Of a DNA stretch of 64,000 nucleotides, positions 19,036 through 27,928 are shown piece after piece. The position numbers and the translations under genes were made by a program. Each line of letters opens with the position of its first letter. The stretch's first letter is position 1. The stretch is from Gammaproteobacteria bacterium. GTDB taxonomy: Bacteria > Pseudomonadota > Gammaproteobacteria > SZUA-140. The notes beneath the pieces were generated by a model, which was not told the origin of the DNA, made no database searches, and saw nothing but the letters and a program-made list of their open reading frames with translations. The stretch spans positions 248,001 to 312,000 of the forward strand of contig JADJWH010000001.1 of NCBI GenBank assembly GCA_016716465.1. Direction: 5' to 3'.

Positions 19036-19305
19036 GTCCGTCCCCATCCACGTCAATAGGGGACGGATTCGGAGAGCCGGGGACAGATTTATAAATCTGT
19101 CCCCATGCATGGATTCCCACTGCAAGAGGGGACGGATTTTCCAATCCGTCCCCGCGTTCGAAACCGCTACGGCATCTAAATGTAGCCTGGATGCAGGCGC
19201 GCAGCGCCGGAATCCGGGGGGCGCGGTCCGATTCCGTTCCCGGATGCCGCTTCGCTTTATCCGGGCTACATGGGACATAAGGGGACGGACTTCAAGTCCG
19301 TCCCC
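18981..19305. repeat. Second cluster of GGGGACRGATTT-family palindromes after lpd
   Basis: Copies are at 18981-19005 (inside the lpd 3' end), 19022-19045, 19079-19104, 19128-19153 and 19281-19305, with a half-copy at 19059-19070. All share GGGGAC(A/G)GA(T/C)TT arms facing the complementary TCYGTCCCC arm, with centres of 0-6 bases. Together with the copies before lpd there are at least eight full copies in 2 kb, none seen in the rest of the window apart from a weak CTGTCCCC remnant near 22087. The cluster sits between lpd and sucC, where it can stall or shape the operon transcript. Confidence 0.9.
19181..19270. repeat. REP-like element with TGTAGCC(T/C)GGATG ends
   Basis: A 90-base element starts TGTAGCCTGGATGCAG and ends CCGGGCTACA, its ends forming an imperfect inverted repeat, with GGAATCCGGGG and CCCGGATGCC inside. 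A related copy lies at 21505-21588. This type of short dispersed extragenic repeat is common in gammaproteobacteria. It is embedded within the second palindrome cluster, so two repeat families target the same lpd-sucC gap. Confidence 0.8.
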
Positions 19306-19380
19306 TTAGGTATTCATGCATCTGCGCCCCGCCGATTTTTTATGCTATCGTACGGCCTTTATGATCAGGCTCCGGATCGC

Positions 19381-20549
19381 ATGAATCTCCACGAATTTCA
19401 GGCCAAGGCCCTGCTGACCGAGTACGGCGTCGCCGTGCCGGCGCATCGCGTCGTCACGAATGCGGACGAGACCACCGCCGCGCTCGATGCGCTGGGCGGG
19501 GAGGACTGGGTCGTCAAGGCGCAGGTGCATGCCGGCGGACGCGGCAAGGCGGGCGGCGTCAAGCGCGTGCTGGGGCGTACCGCGGCGCTGAGCGCGGTCC
19601 GTGCGCTGCTCGGCACGCGCCTCGTCACCTACCAGACCGGCGCCGACGGCCAGCCGGTCAACGAGATCCTGATCGAGAAGCCCTCGAACATCGCGCGCGA
19701 GCTGTACCTCGGCATGGTCATCGACCGCGCGCAGCGCAAGGCGGTGCTGATGGCCTCGACCGAGGGCGGCGTCGACATCGAGACCGTCGCGGCGAAATCC
19801 CCGGACAAGATCCTGCGCGCGGCCATCCACCCGCTGGTCGGCCTGCAGCCCTACCAGTGCCGCGAACTCGCCTTCGGGCTCGGGCTCACCGGCGAACAGA
19901 TGAAGCAGTTCCAGGCGATCGCGATGGGCCTCGCGCGGATGTTCCGCGAGCGCGACCTCTCGCTGCTCGAGATCAACCCGCTCGCCGTCACTGACACCGG
20001 CGACCTGCTGTGCCTCGACGCCAAGATCAACGTCGACGACAACGCGCTCTACCGCCAGAAGCCGCTCGCCGCGCAGCGCGACCTGCGTCAGGAGGACGCG
20101 CGCGAGGTGCGCGCCAAGCAGTGGGACCTGAGCTACATCGCGCTCGACGGCGCGATCGGCTGCATGGTCAACGGCGCCGGGCTCGCGATGGCGACCATGG
20201 ACCTGGTGCAGCTCCACGGCGGCCGGCCGGCGAACTTCCTCGACGTCGGCGGCACTGCCACCAAGGAGCGCGTGGCTGAGGCGTTCAAGATCATCCTTGA
20301 CGATAAAAACGTGAAGGGCGTGCTGGTCAATATCTTCGGCGGCATCGTCCGCTGCGACATCATCGCCGATGGCGTGGTTGGCGCGGTGGCGGAGGTCGGC
20401 ATCAAGGTGCCGGTCGTCGTGCGCCTCGAAGGCACCAACGCCGAACTCGGGCGCGACATCCTGCGCAGGAGCGGGCTGACCATTATCGCCGCCGAGGGCC
20501 TCGACGACGCGGCGCAGAAGATCGTCGCGGCGGTGAAGAAGGGCGGATC

Positions 20550-20553
<4 letters not shown>
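19381..20553 (+). CDS. sucC: Succinyl-CoA synthetase beta subunit (ADP-forming)
   Basis: The 390-residue product is full-length (E. coli SucC is 388). The start MNLHEFQAKALLTEYGVAVP is canonical, and the ATP-grasp fold shows WVVKAQVHAGGRGKAGGVK, LEINPLAVT and the C-terminal CoA-ligase region with VNIFGGIVRCD. With SucD it converts succinyl-CoA to succinate with substrate-level phosphorylation. An open frame extends upstream to 19270, but that part is repeat sequence; ATG 19381 is the family start. The stop overlaps the sucD start as ATGA, so the two subunits are made in balance. Confidence 0.97.
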
Positions 20554-21422
<869 letters not shown>

Positions 21423-21474
21423 CGGTGCTGTTTATTAGCAGCCTTGGCCGTTCTGGCTAATCCATTCTGGTAGC

Positions 21475-21588
21475 GTCATTCCCGCGCAGGCGGGAATCCA
21501 GCCCGTAGCCCGGATGCAGCGCAGCGGAATCCGGGGATTCATTCTTATATCCCCGGATGACGGCGCTTCGCGCCGTCATCCGGGCTAC
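21475..21588. repeat. REP-type repeats downstream of sucD
   Basis: Two adjacent elements. At 21475-21501 a short hairpin element of the widespread GTCATTCCCGC...GCGGGAATCCAG type is present. At 21505-21588 a second element begins GTAGCCCGGATGCAGC and ends CATCCGGGCTAC, with an internal strong hairpin (GATGACGGCGC / GCGCCGTCATC). The second is related to the element at 19181-19270. They mark the boundary between the conserved TCA operon and the AT-rich accessory island. Confidence 0.85.
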
Positions 21589-21801
21589 ATGCCCGGACCA
21601 TCGGTAGCGCACACCCCTTTCTCGCAGTATCCTTTTCACGTGCATTACGGGAATGGGGAGGCCAAGTTCTGGCTCGAACCTGCTGTCGAGCTGGTCAAGA
21701 ATTTCGGATTGTCCCGCGTGCAGTTGTGGGAGATTGAACAGATAATCGGGGCGCATCGCGATGAGTTCAGGTCCGCGTGGAAAGCTTACTTCGGCAGTTG
21801 A
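21589..21801 (+). pseudogene. DUF4160-family remnant, N-terminus replaced by repeat
   Basis: The sequence FHVHYGNGEAKFWLEPAVEL followed by RVQLWEIEQIIGAHRDEFRSAWKAYFG matches the C-terminal two-thirds of DUF4160 proteins, small proteins often paired with DUF2442 in toxin-antitoxin-like or mobile contexts. The usual N-terminal strand-rich part is absent. The frame instead begins at or within the REP element, with the first Met in MPGPSVAHTPFSQ at 21589, or 21514 in repeat sequence. It therefore looks truncated by repeat insertion. It overlaps the DUF2442 gene by 41 bases in a different frame. Confidence 0.6.
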
Positions 21802-22021
21802 GGTCACGCATGTCTCCAGCCATGGCATCTGGCTGCTGGCGCATGGTAAAGAGCTGTTCATGTCTTATGACGACTTCCCATGGTTTCGGGATGCTCCAGT
21901 GGGGAAGGTCTTAAATGTACAGGAGCCGTCGCCCAACCATTTCTACTGGCCGGATCTCGACGTCGATCTTACGCCGGAGATCATCCAAGATCCGGAGCGG
22001 TTTCCTCTGAAATCAAAATGA
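21761..22021 (+). CDS. DUF2442-domain protein
   Basis: An 86-residue product. Its core VTHVSSHGIWLLAHGKELF followed by SYDDFPWFRDAPVGKVLNV and FYWPDLDVDLTPEIIQDP is the DUF2442 pattern. DUF2442 proteins usually lie directly after DUF4160 proteins; the pair is thought to be toxin-antitoxin-like, but no biochemical role is established here. The start is uncertain because the ATG at 21761 lies inside the overlapping DUF4160 frame and has no strong ribosome site. With its partner broken, the gene may be a relic. Confidence 0.7.
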   Translation: MSSGPRGKLTSAVEVTHVSSHGIWLLAHGKELFMSYDDFPWFRDAPVGKVLNVQEPSPNHFYWPDLDVDLTPEIIQDPERFPLKSK

Positions 22022-22045
22022 TCAGGTGTAGGTTGGGTAATAGGG

Positions 22046-22080
22046 ATTATGTCTCCCTCACTAGGGGAGGGAGACATAAT
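22046..22080. terminator. Perfect 14-bp-arm hairpin between DUF2442 and the ATPase gene
   Basis: Arms ATTATGTCTCCCTC (22046-22059) and GAGGGAGACATAAT (22067-22080) are exact complements with a 7-base loop. The hairpin lies 25 bases after the DUF2442 stop and 90 bases before the ATPase start. No clear T run follows, so it may be a terminator, a processing site or the end of a small mobile repeat. Confidence 0.6.
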
Positions 22081-22169
22081 CGTGGTCTGTCCCCTAATGC
22101 ACTTCATCAATATCAACGATTTCGTCTAATTGACTGTTATTCACCACGGCATTACTAGCAGGGAATGCA

Positions 22170-23987
22170 ATGAGAATAGAAAAGATTACTTCGAAGAATG
22201 TTCCACCTGTCAAAGTGTTCGAAGTTGAAGCGCTTTCCGACTTGGTTGTTATCGCTGGGCCAAATGGGGTTGGCAAGACCCGCTTAATCAGTGCGATCCT
22301 GAACTACTTTCGCACATTCAGCCAACCGCAAACTTCCTTTGAAGTCGTCGCGACATGTAAGGAGGAATTGGATTCTTGGGGCAAAAGTCGACTAGTCACT
22401 ACGATTGCTTCAGATGCCCAAAAGCTTCGTCAGACGCTCGAAAAGAATCAAAGGCGGAGAAACTTAAAGAGTTCAGTTATTTACTACGAGAGCGATAGAA
22501 GTATTCAAAATGTACAGCCGTTAAAATTCCAATGGGAATTTGCTGATCCATGGGAGGAGAGTATAGGTAAAGATATCTCGTTCAACCCGCTTAAGAGTCG
22601 GTGGCAAGATACTATTCACGCGATATTTAAAAAAATTCAGAGCCAAAAGAATGCCATCGCTGCTAGAGCAATTCAACTCAAGGGCGAGGGGCATACGTCA
22701 ATGAACTTGGAGTTCACGGACCCCCTTGACCCTTTCCGCACCGCATTCGAAAAGCTGCTTGGCCCTAAGAGACTGATCGGAGCTGAAGTTCAGAAGCAGC
22801 AGCTTATCTACTCTGATGGGGCGCGCACAGACGACATAACATCCCTGAGTAGCGGAGAGCGAGAGGTTTTGAACATAATTTTTGATTTTCTCTTGAGGAA
22901 GCCAGCAGATTGCGTTGTTTTCTTCGATGAGCCTGAGCTTCACCTTCATCCAGAGCTTCTTCATAAGCTAATAACTACCCTGCGTTCCGTAGGAACAAAC
23001 AATCAATTCTTTCTGATTTCACATTCACCTTCTGTCATCTCAGCTTCACTGGAAGACTCGGTTGTGTTCTTGACCCCGCCCAAGGTTGATGAATCCAATC
23101 AAGCGGTCGTCGTGAAGCCGGATGACTTGACCTCAAATGCGCTTCATAAGCTAGGTCAGTCGATCGGGATCGTGGCTTTGGGCCATAAAATTGCGCTAGT
23201 GGAAGGTAATGATGCAAGCTTAGATAAGCAGACTTATGGTCAGATTCTAGAGAATAGATATACCAATATAGTTCTACAGCCGGTCGGCGGAAAGGATCAA
23301 CTGATATCCTTCGATGCTATCCTTGATAACATTTTAAGGCGCACGATTTGGGGGGTTGATTTCTACATGCTAGCTGATCGGGACGCGGCGCCAATCAACG
23401 TTACAGAGCAAGAGATGCGCCAAAGATCAGGTGACAAGTTTCGCGTCCTTCAGCGATATCACCTAGAGAACTACTTTCTTAATGCAAAGGTCTTGGCGGC
23501 TTGTTTCGAGGATCAGGAGCCCGCGGGCTCTTGGTTGCGTGATGAGACTGCGATTGAGGCTAGGCTGTCAGAGATTGCAGTCACGTATCTCAGTTATGCC
23601 ACCTCCCTGATTGTTTCGAAACATGTACGGCTGTCCGTAGGCAATGTCAGTCTCATGCCAAAGGGCTGTGTCAACAAATCTTCTGAAGAGCTTTCGCTCA
23701 TGTTCAAGGCTATCCAAGCCTGCGAGCGTCAACGGATAAACGGAGCTATGGATGATCAAGCCACAGAGACGTTAGTGCGAACTACCTATAATGAACTTGA
23801 GGCATCATTGCGAGACGGTACGTGGAAGGAAAAAATTCCAGGTAAACCCGTGCTCAGCAGTTTCGCGGGTGCGGCAAGCATACCGATTGGACGGCTCAAG
23901 GCGCTGTATATTGCGAAAAACTCCGCTGCAGGGCATGGGGTTTTTAATGAAATCGAAGATATTTTTAAGTCGTGGTCGGAAGCTTAG
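22170..23987 (+). CDS. ABC-type ATPase fused to a TOPRIM (DUF4435-like) domain; candidate antiphage protein
   Basis: A 605-residue protein in AT-rich DNA (35% G+C in 22441-22500). The N-terminal SMC/ABC-like ATPase has Walker A GPNGVGKT at about residues 30-37, the signature LSSGERE near 225, Walker B with the catalytic Glu in VVFFDEPELHLHPE near 250 and an H-loop FLISHSPS. From about residue 343 a second domain shows VEGND, then FYMLADRDAAP near 400 and HLENYFL near 431. This matches TOPRIM-type nucleases of the OLD family and the DUF4435 pattern. OLD proteins, Gabija GajA and PARIS (AriA ATPase with AriB DUF4435) are antiphage systems with this logic. It stands alone: no helicase or second nuclease gene is adjacent. 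A defence role is inferred. ATG 22170 follows AGGGAATGCA. Confidence 0.8.
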   Translation: MRIEKITSKNVPPVKVFEVEALSDLVVIAGPNGVGKTRLISAILNYFRTFSQPQTSFEVVATCKEELDSWGKSRLVTTIASDAQKLRQTLEKNQRRRNLKSSVIYYESDRSIQNVQPLKFQWEFADPWEESIGKDISFNPLKSRWQDTIHAIFKKIQSQKNAIAARAIQLKGEGHTSMNLEFTDPLDPFRTAFEKLLGPKRLIGAEVQKQQLIYSDGARTDDITSLSSGEREVLNIIFDFLLRKPADCVVFFDEPELHLHPELLHKLITTLRSVGTNNQFFLISHSPSVISASLEDSVVFLTPPKVDESNQAVVVKPDDLTSNALHKLGQSIGIVALGHKIALVEGNDASLDKQTYGQILENRYTNIVLQPVGGKDQLISFDAILDNILRRTIWGVDFYMLADRDAAPINVTEQEMRQRSGDKFRVLQRYHLENYFLNAKVLAACFEDQEPAGSWLRDETAIEARLSEIAVTYLSYATSLIVSKHVRLSVGNVSLMPKGCVNKSSEELSLMFKAIQACERQRINGAMDDQATETLVRTTYNELEASLRDGTWKEKIPGKPVLSSFAGAASIPIGRLKALYIAKNSAAGHGVFNEIEDIFKSWSEA

Positions 23988-24067
23988 TCGTGCAGATATT
24001 TATGGTCAGAGTAGAAACTGGCTAGAGCGCGTCTCGTGGAGAAACGGGGTTAGTACCCTTTTATAAT

Positions 24068-25096
24068 TCAAACTTCCTCGCCTAAGCCTGATTTCTCCGG
24101 CGCTTTACCTTGATTTTTCCGCCATACTCCAGGAGGCACGCCTACCAATCGCTTAAACGCCCGCGTAAACGCCGCCTCGGATTCGTAACCCACCTCCAGC
24201 GCGATCGAGACGATCGGCGCCCGGCTGTTCCGCAATAGATTCGACGCCACCTGCATGCGCCACTGCGTGAGATATTGCATCGGCGGCTGCCCGATCACCT
24301 GGACGAAGCGTTCGAAGAATGCCGAGCGGGACAGGGCGGCCTCGGCGGCGAGTTCCTCCACCGTCCAGGCGCGGGCGGGCTGGCCGTGGATCAGCGCCAG
24401 CGCGCGTCCCACGCTGCGGTCGCGCAGGCCCGCGAGCCAGCCGGTGCTCTGTTCGGGCAATGTCTCCACGTAACGCCGGATCGCGTCGGCGAACATCATC
24501 TCGCTGATGCGCTCCAGCACGGCCTGGCCACCCGGGCGCTGGTCGCGCGAGGCGTTGACCGCCTGCTGCATGACCTGGCTGATCCAGGCGCCGTCGCCGG
24601 CCGCGGGCAGGTGCAGCATGCGTGGCAGCGTCGCGATCAACGGGTTGAAGGGCCGCAGGTCGCAGCCAAGGAAGCCGCAGGCAATCTGGCTCGGCAGCTC
24701 CGGTGCGGCGGCTTGGTGCGTGAACTCGTTCGGTGTGTGGAACACGACGGGAATCGGCTTCGGCTCGTTGCGAGTCGAGTGGACCCAGGAGGCGGTCATG
24801 CGCACCGGCCGGATCCCGGGTGCGCTCGAGATCACGTGCGCGTCGCCCTGCGGGAACATGACGATGTCGCCGGTCTCGAGACGGATCGGCGGCTCACCGA
24901 CGATCGCCGCCCAGCCGCTGCCCCGCGTGATGACGTGATATTCCATCACATGCTCGGCGCCGGGGATGACGGCCTCCGCGATCTCCTTCGCGGCCGGCGC
25001 TTCGGCCGCCCAGTCGTTCCCGAAGCTCAGGTCATAAAACACCGCGCCGCGCAGGCGCACGGAACGCAGTACATCGGACAGCGTGTCGGTGGCCAT
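24068..25096 (-). CDS. AraC-family transcriptional regulator with cupin sensor
   Basis: The 342-residue product starts MATDTLSDVLRSVRLRGAVF. Its N-terminal half is a cupin-type ligand domain of the AraC-associated cupin_6 kind (HVMEYHVITRGSGWAAIVGE, RLETGDIVMFPQGDAHV). The C-terminal third has the two helix-turn-helix units of AraC/XylS proteins (WTVEELAAEAALSRSAFFER, and IVSIALEVGYESEAAFTRAF followed by VGVPPGVWR). An upstream extension of the frame to 25195 is possible but the Met at 25096 starts the conserved part. It is divergent from the methyltransferase gene and likely controls it, itself, or both from the 176-base intergenic gap. The ligand is unknown. Confidence 0.9.
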   Translation of the reverse strand: MATDTLSDVLRSVRLRGAVFYDLSFGNDWAAEAPAAKEIAEAVIPGAEHVMEYHVITRGSGWAAIVGEPPIRLETGDIVMFPQGDAHVISSAPGIRPVRMTASWVHSTRNEPKPIPVVFHTPNEFTHQAAAPELPSQIACGFLGCDLRPFNPLIATLPRMLHLPAAGDGAWISQVMQQAVNASRDQRPGGQAVLERISEMMFADAIRRYVETLPEQSTGWLAGLRDRSVGRALALIHGQPARAWTVEELAAEAALSRSAFFERFVQVIGQPPMQYLTQWRMQVASNLLRNSRAPIVSIALEVGYESEAAFTRAFKRLVGVPPGVWRKNQGKAPEKSGLGEEV

Positions 25097-25272
25097 GGTC
25101 TGGGTTCCCGGACTGTGGGGCAAGTGCGGCGGACGCTCGATCAAGGCAGTCGGGAAATCCGGACGCGAGGTCAAATTTGAACGACGCCCGGGCAAGTGTC
25201 AAGCGCACGCCCATCCGATACTCCCTTCGTCGAAGTATCCGGACAAACCCTGACAATGGAGGAGTTAATGAT

Positions 25273-26115
25273 ATGAACACCGTAGCGGTATCCAAGGTGG
25301 AACAACCCATGGCACGTGATCTCGCGAAGATCAAGCAGCGCCAGCAGACGACCTGGTCCAGCGGCGACTTCGCCGTCATCGGCGTCACCCTGCAGATCGT
25401 CGGCGAGTCACTGGCCGAGGCCGCCGGGGTGAATGCCGGCGAGCGTGTGCTCGACGTCGCGGCCGGCAACGGCAATGCGACCCTCGCCGCCGCGCGCCGC
25501 TTTGCGCGGGTTACCTCCACGGATTATGTGGACGATCTGCTTGAGAAGGGGCGGATCCGTGCACTGGCCGAGGGACTGGAGGTGAATTATCTGCCGGCCG
25601 ACGCCGAAGACCTGCCGTTCGCCAACGACAGTTTCGATGTGGCGCTCTCCACCTTCGGCGCCATGTTCACGCCGGACCATGCGCGGCCCGCGCGCGAGAT
25701 GCTGCGCGTGGTGCGCGGCGGCGGACGCATCGGGCTGGCGAACTGGACGCCGGAGGGATTCATCGGCCAGTTGTTCAAGGTGGTGGGGGCATACATCCCG
25801 CCGCCGGCCGGGCTGAAGTCGCCCGCACTGTGGGGGACCGAGCCGCACATCGTCGAGCTGTTCGGCAAGGACGCCGTGGACATCCGCACGACGCGCCGGA
25901 ATTTCAATTTCCGTTACCGCTCGGCGGCGCACTGGATCCAGGTGTTCCGCGATTTCTACGGGCCGCTGCACATGGCGTTCAAGGCGCTCGATGCGGCCGG
26001 ACAACAGGCGCTGGAGAAGGACATCACGGCCCTGCTCGACCGGTGGAACATCGCGGGACCGGATTTTCTGGTGGTCCCGGGCGAGTACCTCGAGGTCGTC
26101 ATCGTGAAGAAGTGA
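25273..26115 (+). CDS. Class I SAM-dependent methyltransferase
   Basis: The 280-residue product has the canonical SAM-binding fold: motif I VLDVAAGNGNATLAAARRFA near residues 58-77, the acidic residue after beta-2 in VTSTDYVDDLLEKG, and LPFANDSFDVALSTFGAMFT as motifs II/III, followed by LRVVRGGGRIGLANWTPEG. It resembles UbiE/Methyltransf_11-type enzymes; the substrate is unknown. ATG 25273 has a strong GGAGGAG ribosome site about eight bases upstream. Its divergent arrangement with the AraC regulator suggests induction by an effector of that regulator. Confidence 0.92.
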   Translation: MNTVAVSKVEQPMARDLAKIKQRQQTTWSSGDFAVIGVTLQIVGESLAEAAGVNAGERVLDVAAGNGNATLAAARRFARVTSTDYVDDLLEKGRIRALAEGLEVNYLPADAEDLPFANDSFDVALSTFGAMFTPDHARPAREMLRVVRGGGRIGLANWTPEGFIGQLFKVVGAYIPPPAGLKSPALWGTEPHIVELFGKDAVDIRTTRRNFNFRYRSAAHWIQVFRDFYGPLHMAFKALDAAGQQALEKDITALLDRWNIAGPDFLVVPGEYLEVVIVKK

Positions 26116-26185
26116 TAACCAACGGAATTGAGCGAGCCTAAGACAGGGCTCATCGATGAAACAATTCTGAGGAAACTCTATGGTT

Positions 26186-26251
26186 GTCATGCCCGCGAAG
26201 GCGGGCATCCAGGTCTTTGAGTTACTGGATTCCCGCCTTCGCGGGAATGAC
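26186..26251. repeat. Long imperfect inverted repeat (GTCATGCCCGCGAAGGCGGG type)
   Basis: The two halves GTCATGCCCGCGAAGGCGGG...CATCCAG and CTGGATTCCCGCCTTCGCGGG...AATGAC are near complements separated by a short spacer (about 26213-26224). Each half also has its own small hairpin, as in paired REP (BIME-like) elements. It lies between the methyltransferase and the GFA-family gene and may attenuate transcription between them. The same motif occurs once at 21475-21501. Confidence 0.85.
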
Positions 26252-26290
26252 GGATAAATCGGGGCTTCTGTGAATAATCAGGAGGACACC

Positions 26291-26725
26291 ATGAATACAG
26301 AAAACGTTTACAAAGGGAGCTGTTTCTGCGGCGCCGTCCAGTTCACCGTCAGCGGGGAACCGGCGGCGATGGGGTACTGCCACTGCGAGTCGTGCCGGCG
26401 CTGGTCGGCGGGGCCGGTCAATGCCTTCACCTTGTGGAAGCCGGAGGCGGTGCGCGTCACGAAGGGCGCGGATCTCATCGGCACCTACAACAAGACGACG
26501 CGCAGTTACCGGAAGTGGTGCAAGTCCTGCGGCGGTCATCTGTTCACCGACCATCCGCACTGGAGTCTGATCGACGTTTACGCGGCGGTGATCCCGGAGT
26601 TTCCGTACGACGCCGGCGTGCACGTCAATTATCAGGAAACGAAGCTTCACATCCACGACGGACTGCCGAAGCTGCTGGACCTGCCGAAGGAGATGGGCGG
26701 TTCCGGGATCAGCCTGGTCGAATGA
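26291..26725 (+). CDS. GFA-family (CENP-V/Gfa fold) zinc protein
   Basis: The 144-residue product shows the GFA cysteine pattern: CFCGAVQF at the N-terminus, CHCESCRRW near residue 36, and WCKSCGGHLF near residue 77. These coordinate two zinc ions. The family was named for glutathione-dependent formaldehyde-activating enzyme, but most members have no proven substrate. ATG 26291 follows an ideal AGGAGG site. It lies downstream of a REP pair, so expression may be independent of the methyltransferase. Confidence 0.92.
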   Translation: MNTENVYKGSCFCGAVQFTVSGEPAAMGYCHCESCRRWSAGPVNAFTLWKPEAVRVTKGADLIGTYNKTTRSYRKWCKSCGGHLFTDHPHWSLIDVYAAVIPEFPYDAGVHVNYQETKLHIHDGLPKLLDLPKEMGGSGISLVE

Positions 26726-26791
26726 TGCGGTGACGGGGCGGGGGGATGACCGCAACATCCCTCCGTCCCGGCCCGAATTATTCAGCATCGG

Positions 26792-26926
26792 TCACGGCGC
26801 CGCGGAAAAGGCGATCAGCAGCATCAGCAGTATGACCAGCACTGAGGCGACGCCGATCAGCGTGCGCCTGGTATAGAACCAGGCCTTCTGCTCGACGCGT
26901 TTCAGTTTGTCGTGGAATTCCGTCAT
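26792..26926 (-). CDS. Small single-pass membrane protein
   Basis: A 44-residue product, MTEFHDKLKRVEQKAWFYTR then TLIGVASVLVILLMLLIAFS. It has a charged amphipathic N-terminus and one strongly hydrophobic C-terminal helix with positive residues on the cytosolic side. The start at 26926 has only a weak ribosome site (GGCGAGA); an in-frame Met at 26998 would give 68 residues. The family is unknown and the function is not assigned. Confidence 0.5.
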   Translation of the reverse strand: MTEFHDKLKRVEQKAWFYTRRTLIGVASVLVILLMLLIAFSAAP

Positions 26927-27115
26927 GCGTGTCTCGCCTGTTTGCTGGTGCGGATGAGCATCGGCGTGCGCGACATCGGCCGCATTGAAATTTATCAATC
27001 GCCCGGCGTGGTCGCGGCCGGCGGAACGAAATACGGGGCGGCCTGCCTAAGGAGGTACGGGTTCGTCCGGTGTTTTGCCGGATGTCGGCCCGAGAGTCGC
27101 AGGGAGGATGACGCC

Positions 27116-27481
27116 ATGCTTGAACTGATACCGGATTTACCCGCCCGAGTCGTGGGCATGCATGCCTCGGGGGTCGTGACGGCGAAGGATTACGAGACGG
27201 TGCTCGTTCCGGCCATCGAGGCGCGGCTTTCCGCCTTCGGCCGGATCCGCGTGTTGTACCACTTGGGTCCGGAGTTCACCGGCTATTCCGCGGGCGCGCT
27301 CTGGGACGACCTGAAAGTGGGTGCGGCGCACCTGAAGGCCTGGGAAAAGATCGCCGTGGTCACCGATGCCGAGTGGGTGGCCGGCGCCGTGCGGCTGTTC
27401 CGGTTTGCGGTGCCGTGTCCGGTGCGTCTGTTTCCGAACGCCGGGTTCGCCGAAGCGCTGCGCTGGATCGAGGCCGACTGA
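27116..27481 (+). CDS. SpoIIAA/STAS-like protein
   Basis: A 121-residue cytosolic protein, MLELIPDLPARVVGMHASGV followed by VTAKDYETVLVPAIEARLSA, matching the SpoIIAA-like family (STAS fold, DUF-type PF11964). The pattern is a beta strand, a helix, then KIAVVTDAEWVAGAVRLFRF and CPVRLFP near the C-terminus. ATG 27116 follows an AGGGAGG site at good spacing; the open frame further upstream is not supported. STAS proteins often act as anti-anti-sigma or lipid-binding modules, but no sigma factor or kinase lies nearby, so no role is assigned. Confidence 0.8.
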   Translation: MLELIPDLPARVVGMHASGVVTAKDYETVLVPAIEARLSAFGRIRVLYHLGPEFTGYSAGALWDDLKVGAAHLKAWEKIAVVTDAEWVAGAVRLFRFAVPCPVRLFPNAGFAEALRWIEAD

Positions 27482-27496
27482 CCACGCCGCCGGCGA

Positions 27497-27928
27497 TCAG
27501 GCGAGGTCGGGGTATCGGATCCAGCTCGCGGCCCGGGCGACGCGGAAGAGCCGGGCGATGCTGCGCAGGGCGCCGGCGGCGGCGATGACCGCGAGTGCGT
27601 TCAGGACGATGAACGGCACGCTCATCGGGTACTGCCAGCCGATGGCCAGCGACATCAGGCCGATGAAGCCGAACAGGCCGGTGAGCAGCACCTGGTTGGT
27701 CGGATCGATCTGGCTCATTTTCTCGCGGGTCAGGTTGTGGACGGCCATCGCCCGCAATACCTCGTTCGCGGTGTTTCCGGCCACCAGCACCATATCGTCA
27801 TTCGACAGGTTTCCGCTCAGGTCGGAAGGCAGGTGGACCGTCATGCTGCCGACGCGACACTCGGAGGCACCGCGTTGATCGGGCCCGGTCAGCTTTTCGA
27901 TGCGTCCGCGCCAGATTGCCATTTGCAT
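27497..27928 (-). CDS. Hypothetical membrane protein, two transmembrane helices
   Basis: A 143-residue product starting MQMAIWRGRIEKLTG at 27928, with an AGGGAGA ribosome site upstream. A soluble, beta-rich N-terminal half (residues 1-85, with VHLPSDLSGNLSNDDMVLVA) is followed by two hydrophobic helices near residues 85-105 and 108-128, then a basic tail. The soluble half resembles small OB-like domains of inner-membrane proteins, but I do not recognise the family. It is convergent with the STAS-like gene, whose stop lies 15 bases away. Confidence 0.65.
   Translation of the reverse strand: MQMAIWRGRIEKLTGPDQRGASECRVGSMTVHLPSDLSGNLSNDDMVLVAGNTANEVLRAMAVHNLTREKMSQIDPTNQVLLTGLFGFIGLMSLAIGWQYPMSVPFIVLNALAVIAAAGALRSIARLFRVARAASWIRYPDLA

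Noticed and set aside
21475..21588. Possible CRISPR array or Rho-independent terminator after sucD
   Set aside because: There are no regularly spaced identical repeats and no T tract; the elements are REP-type hairpins.
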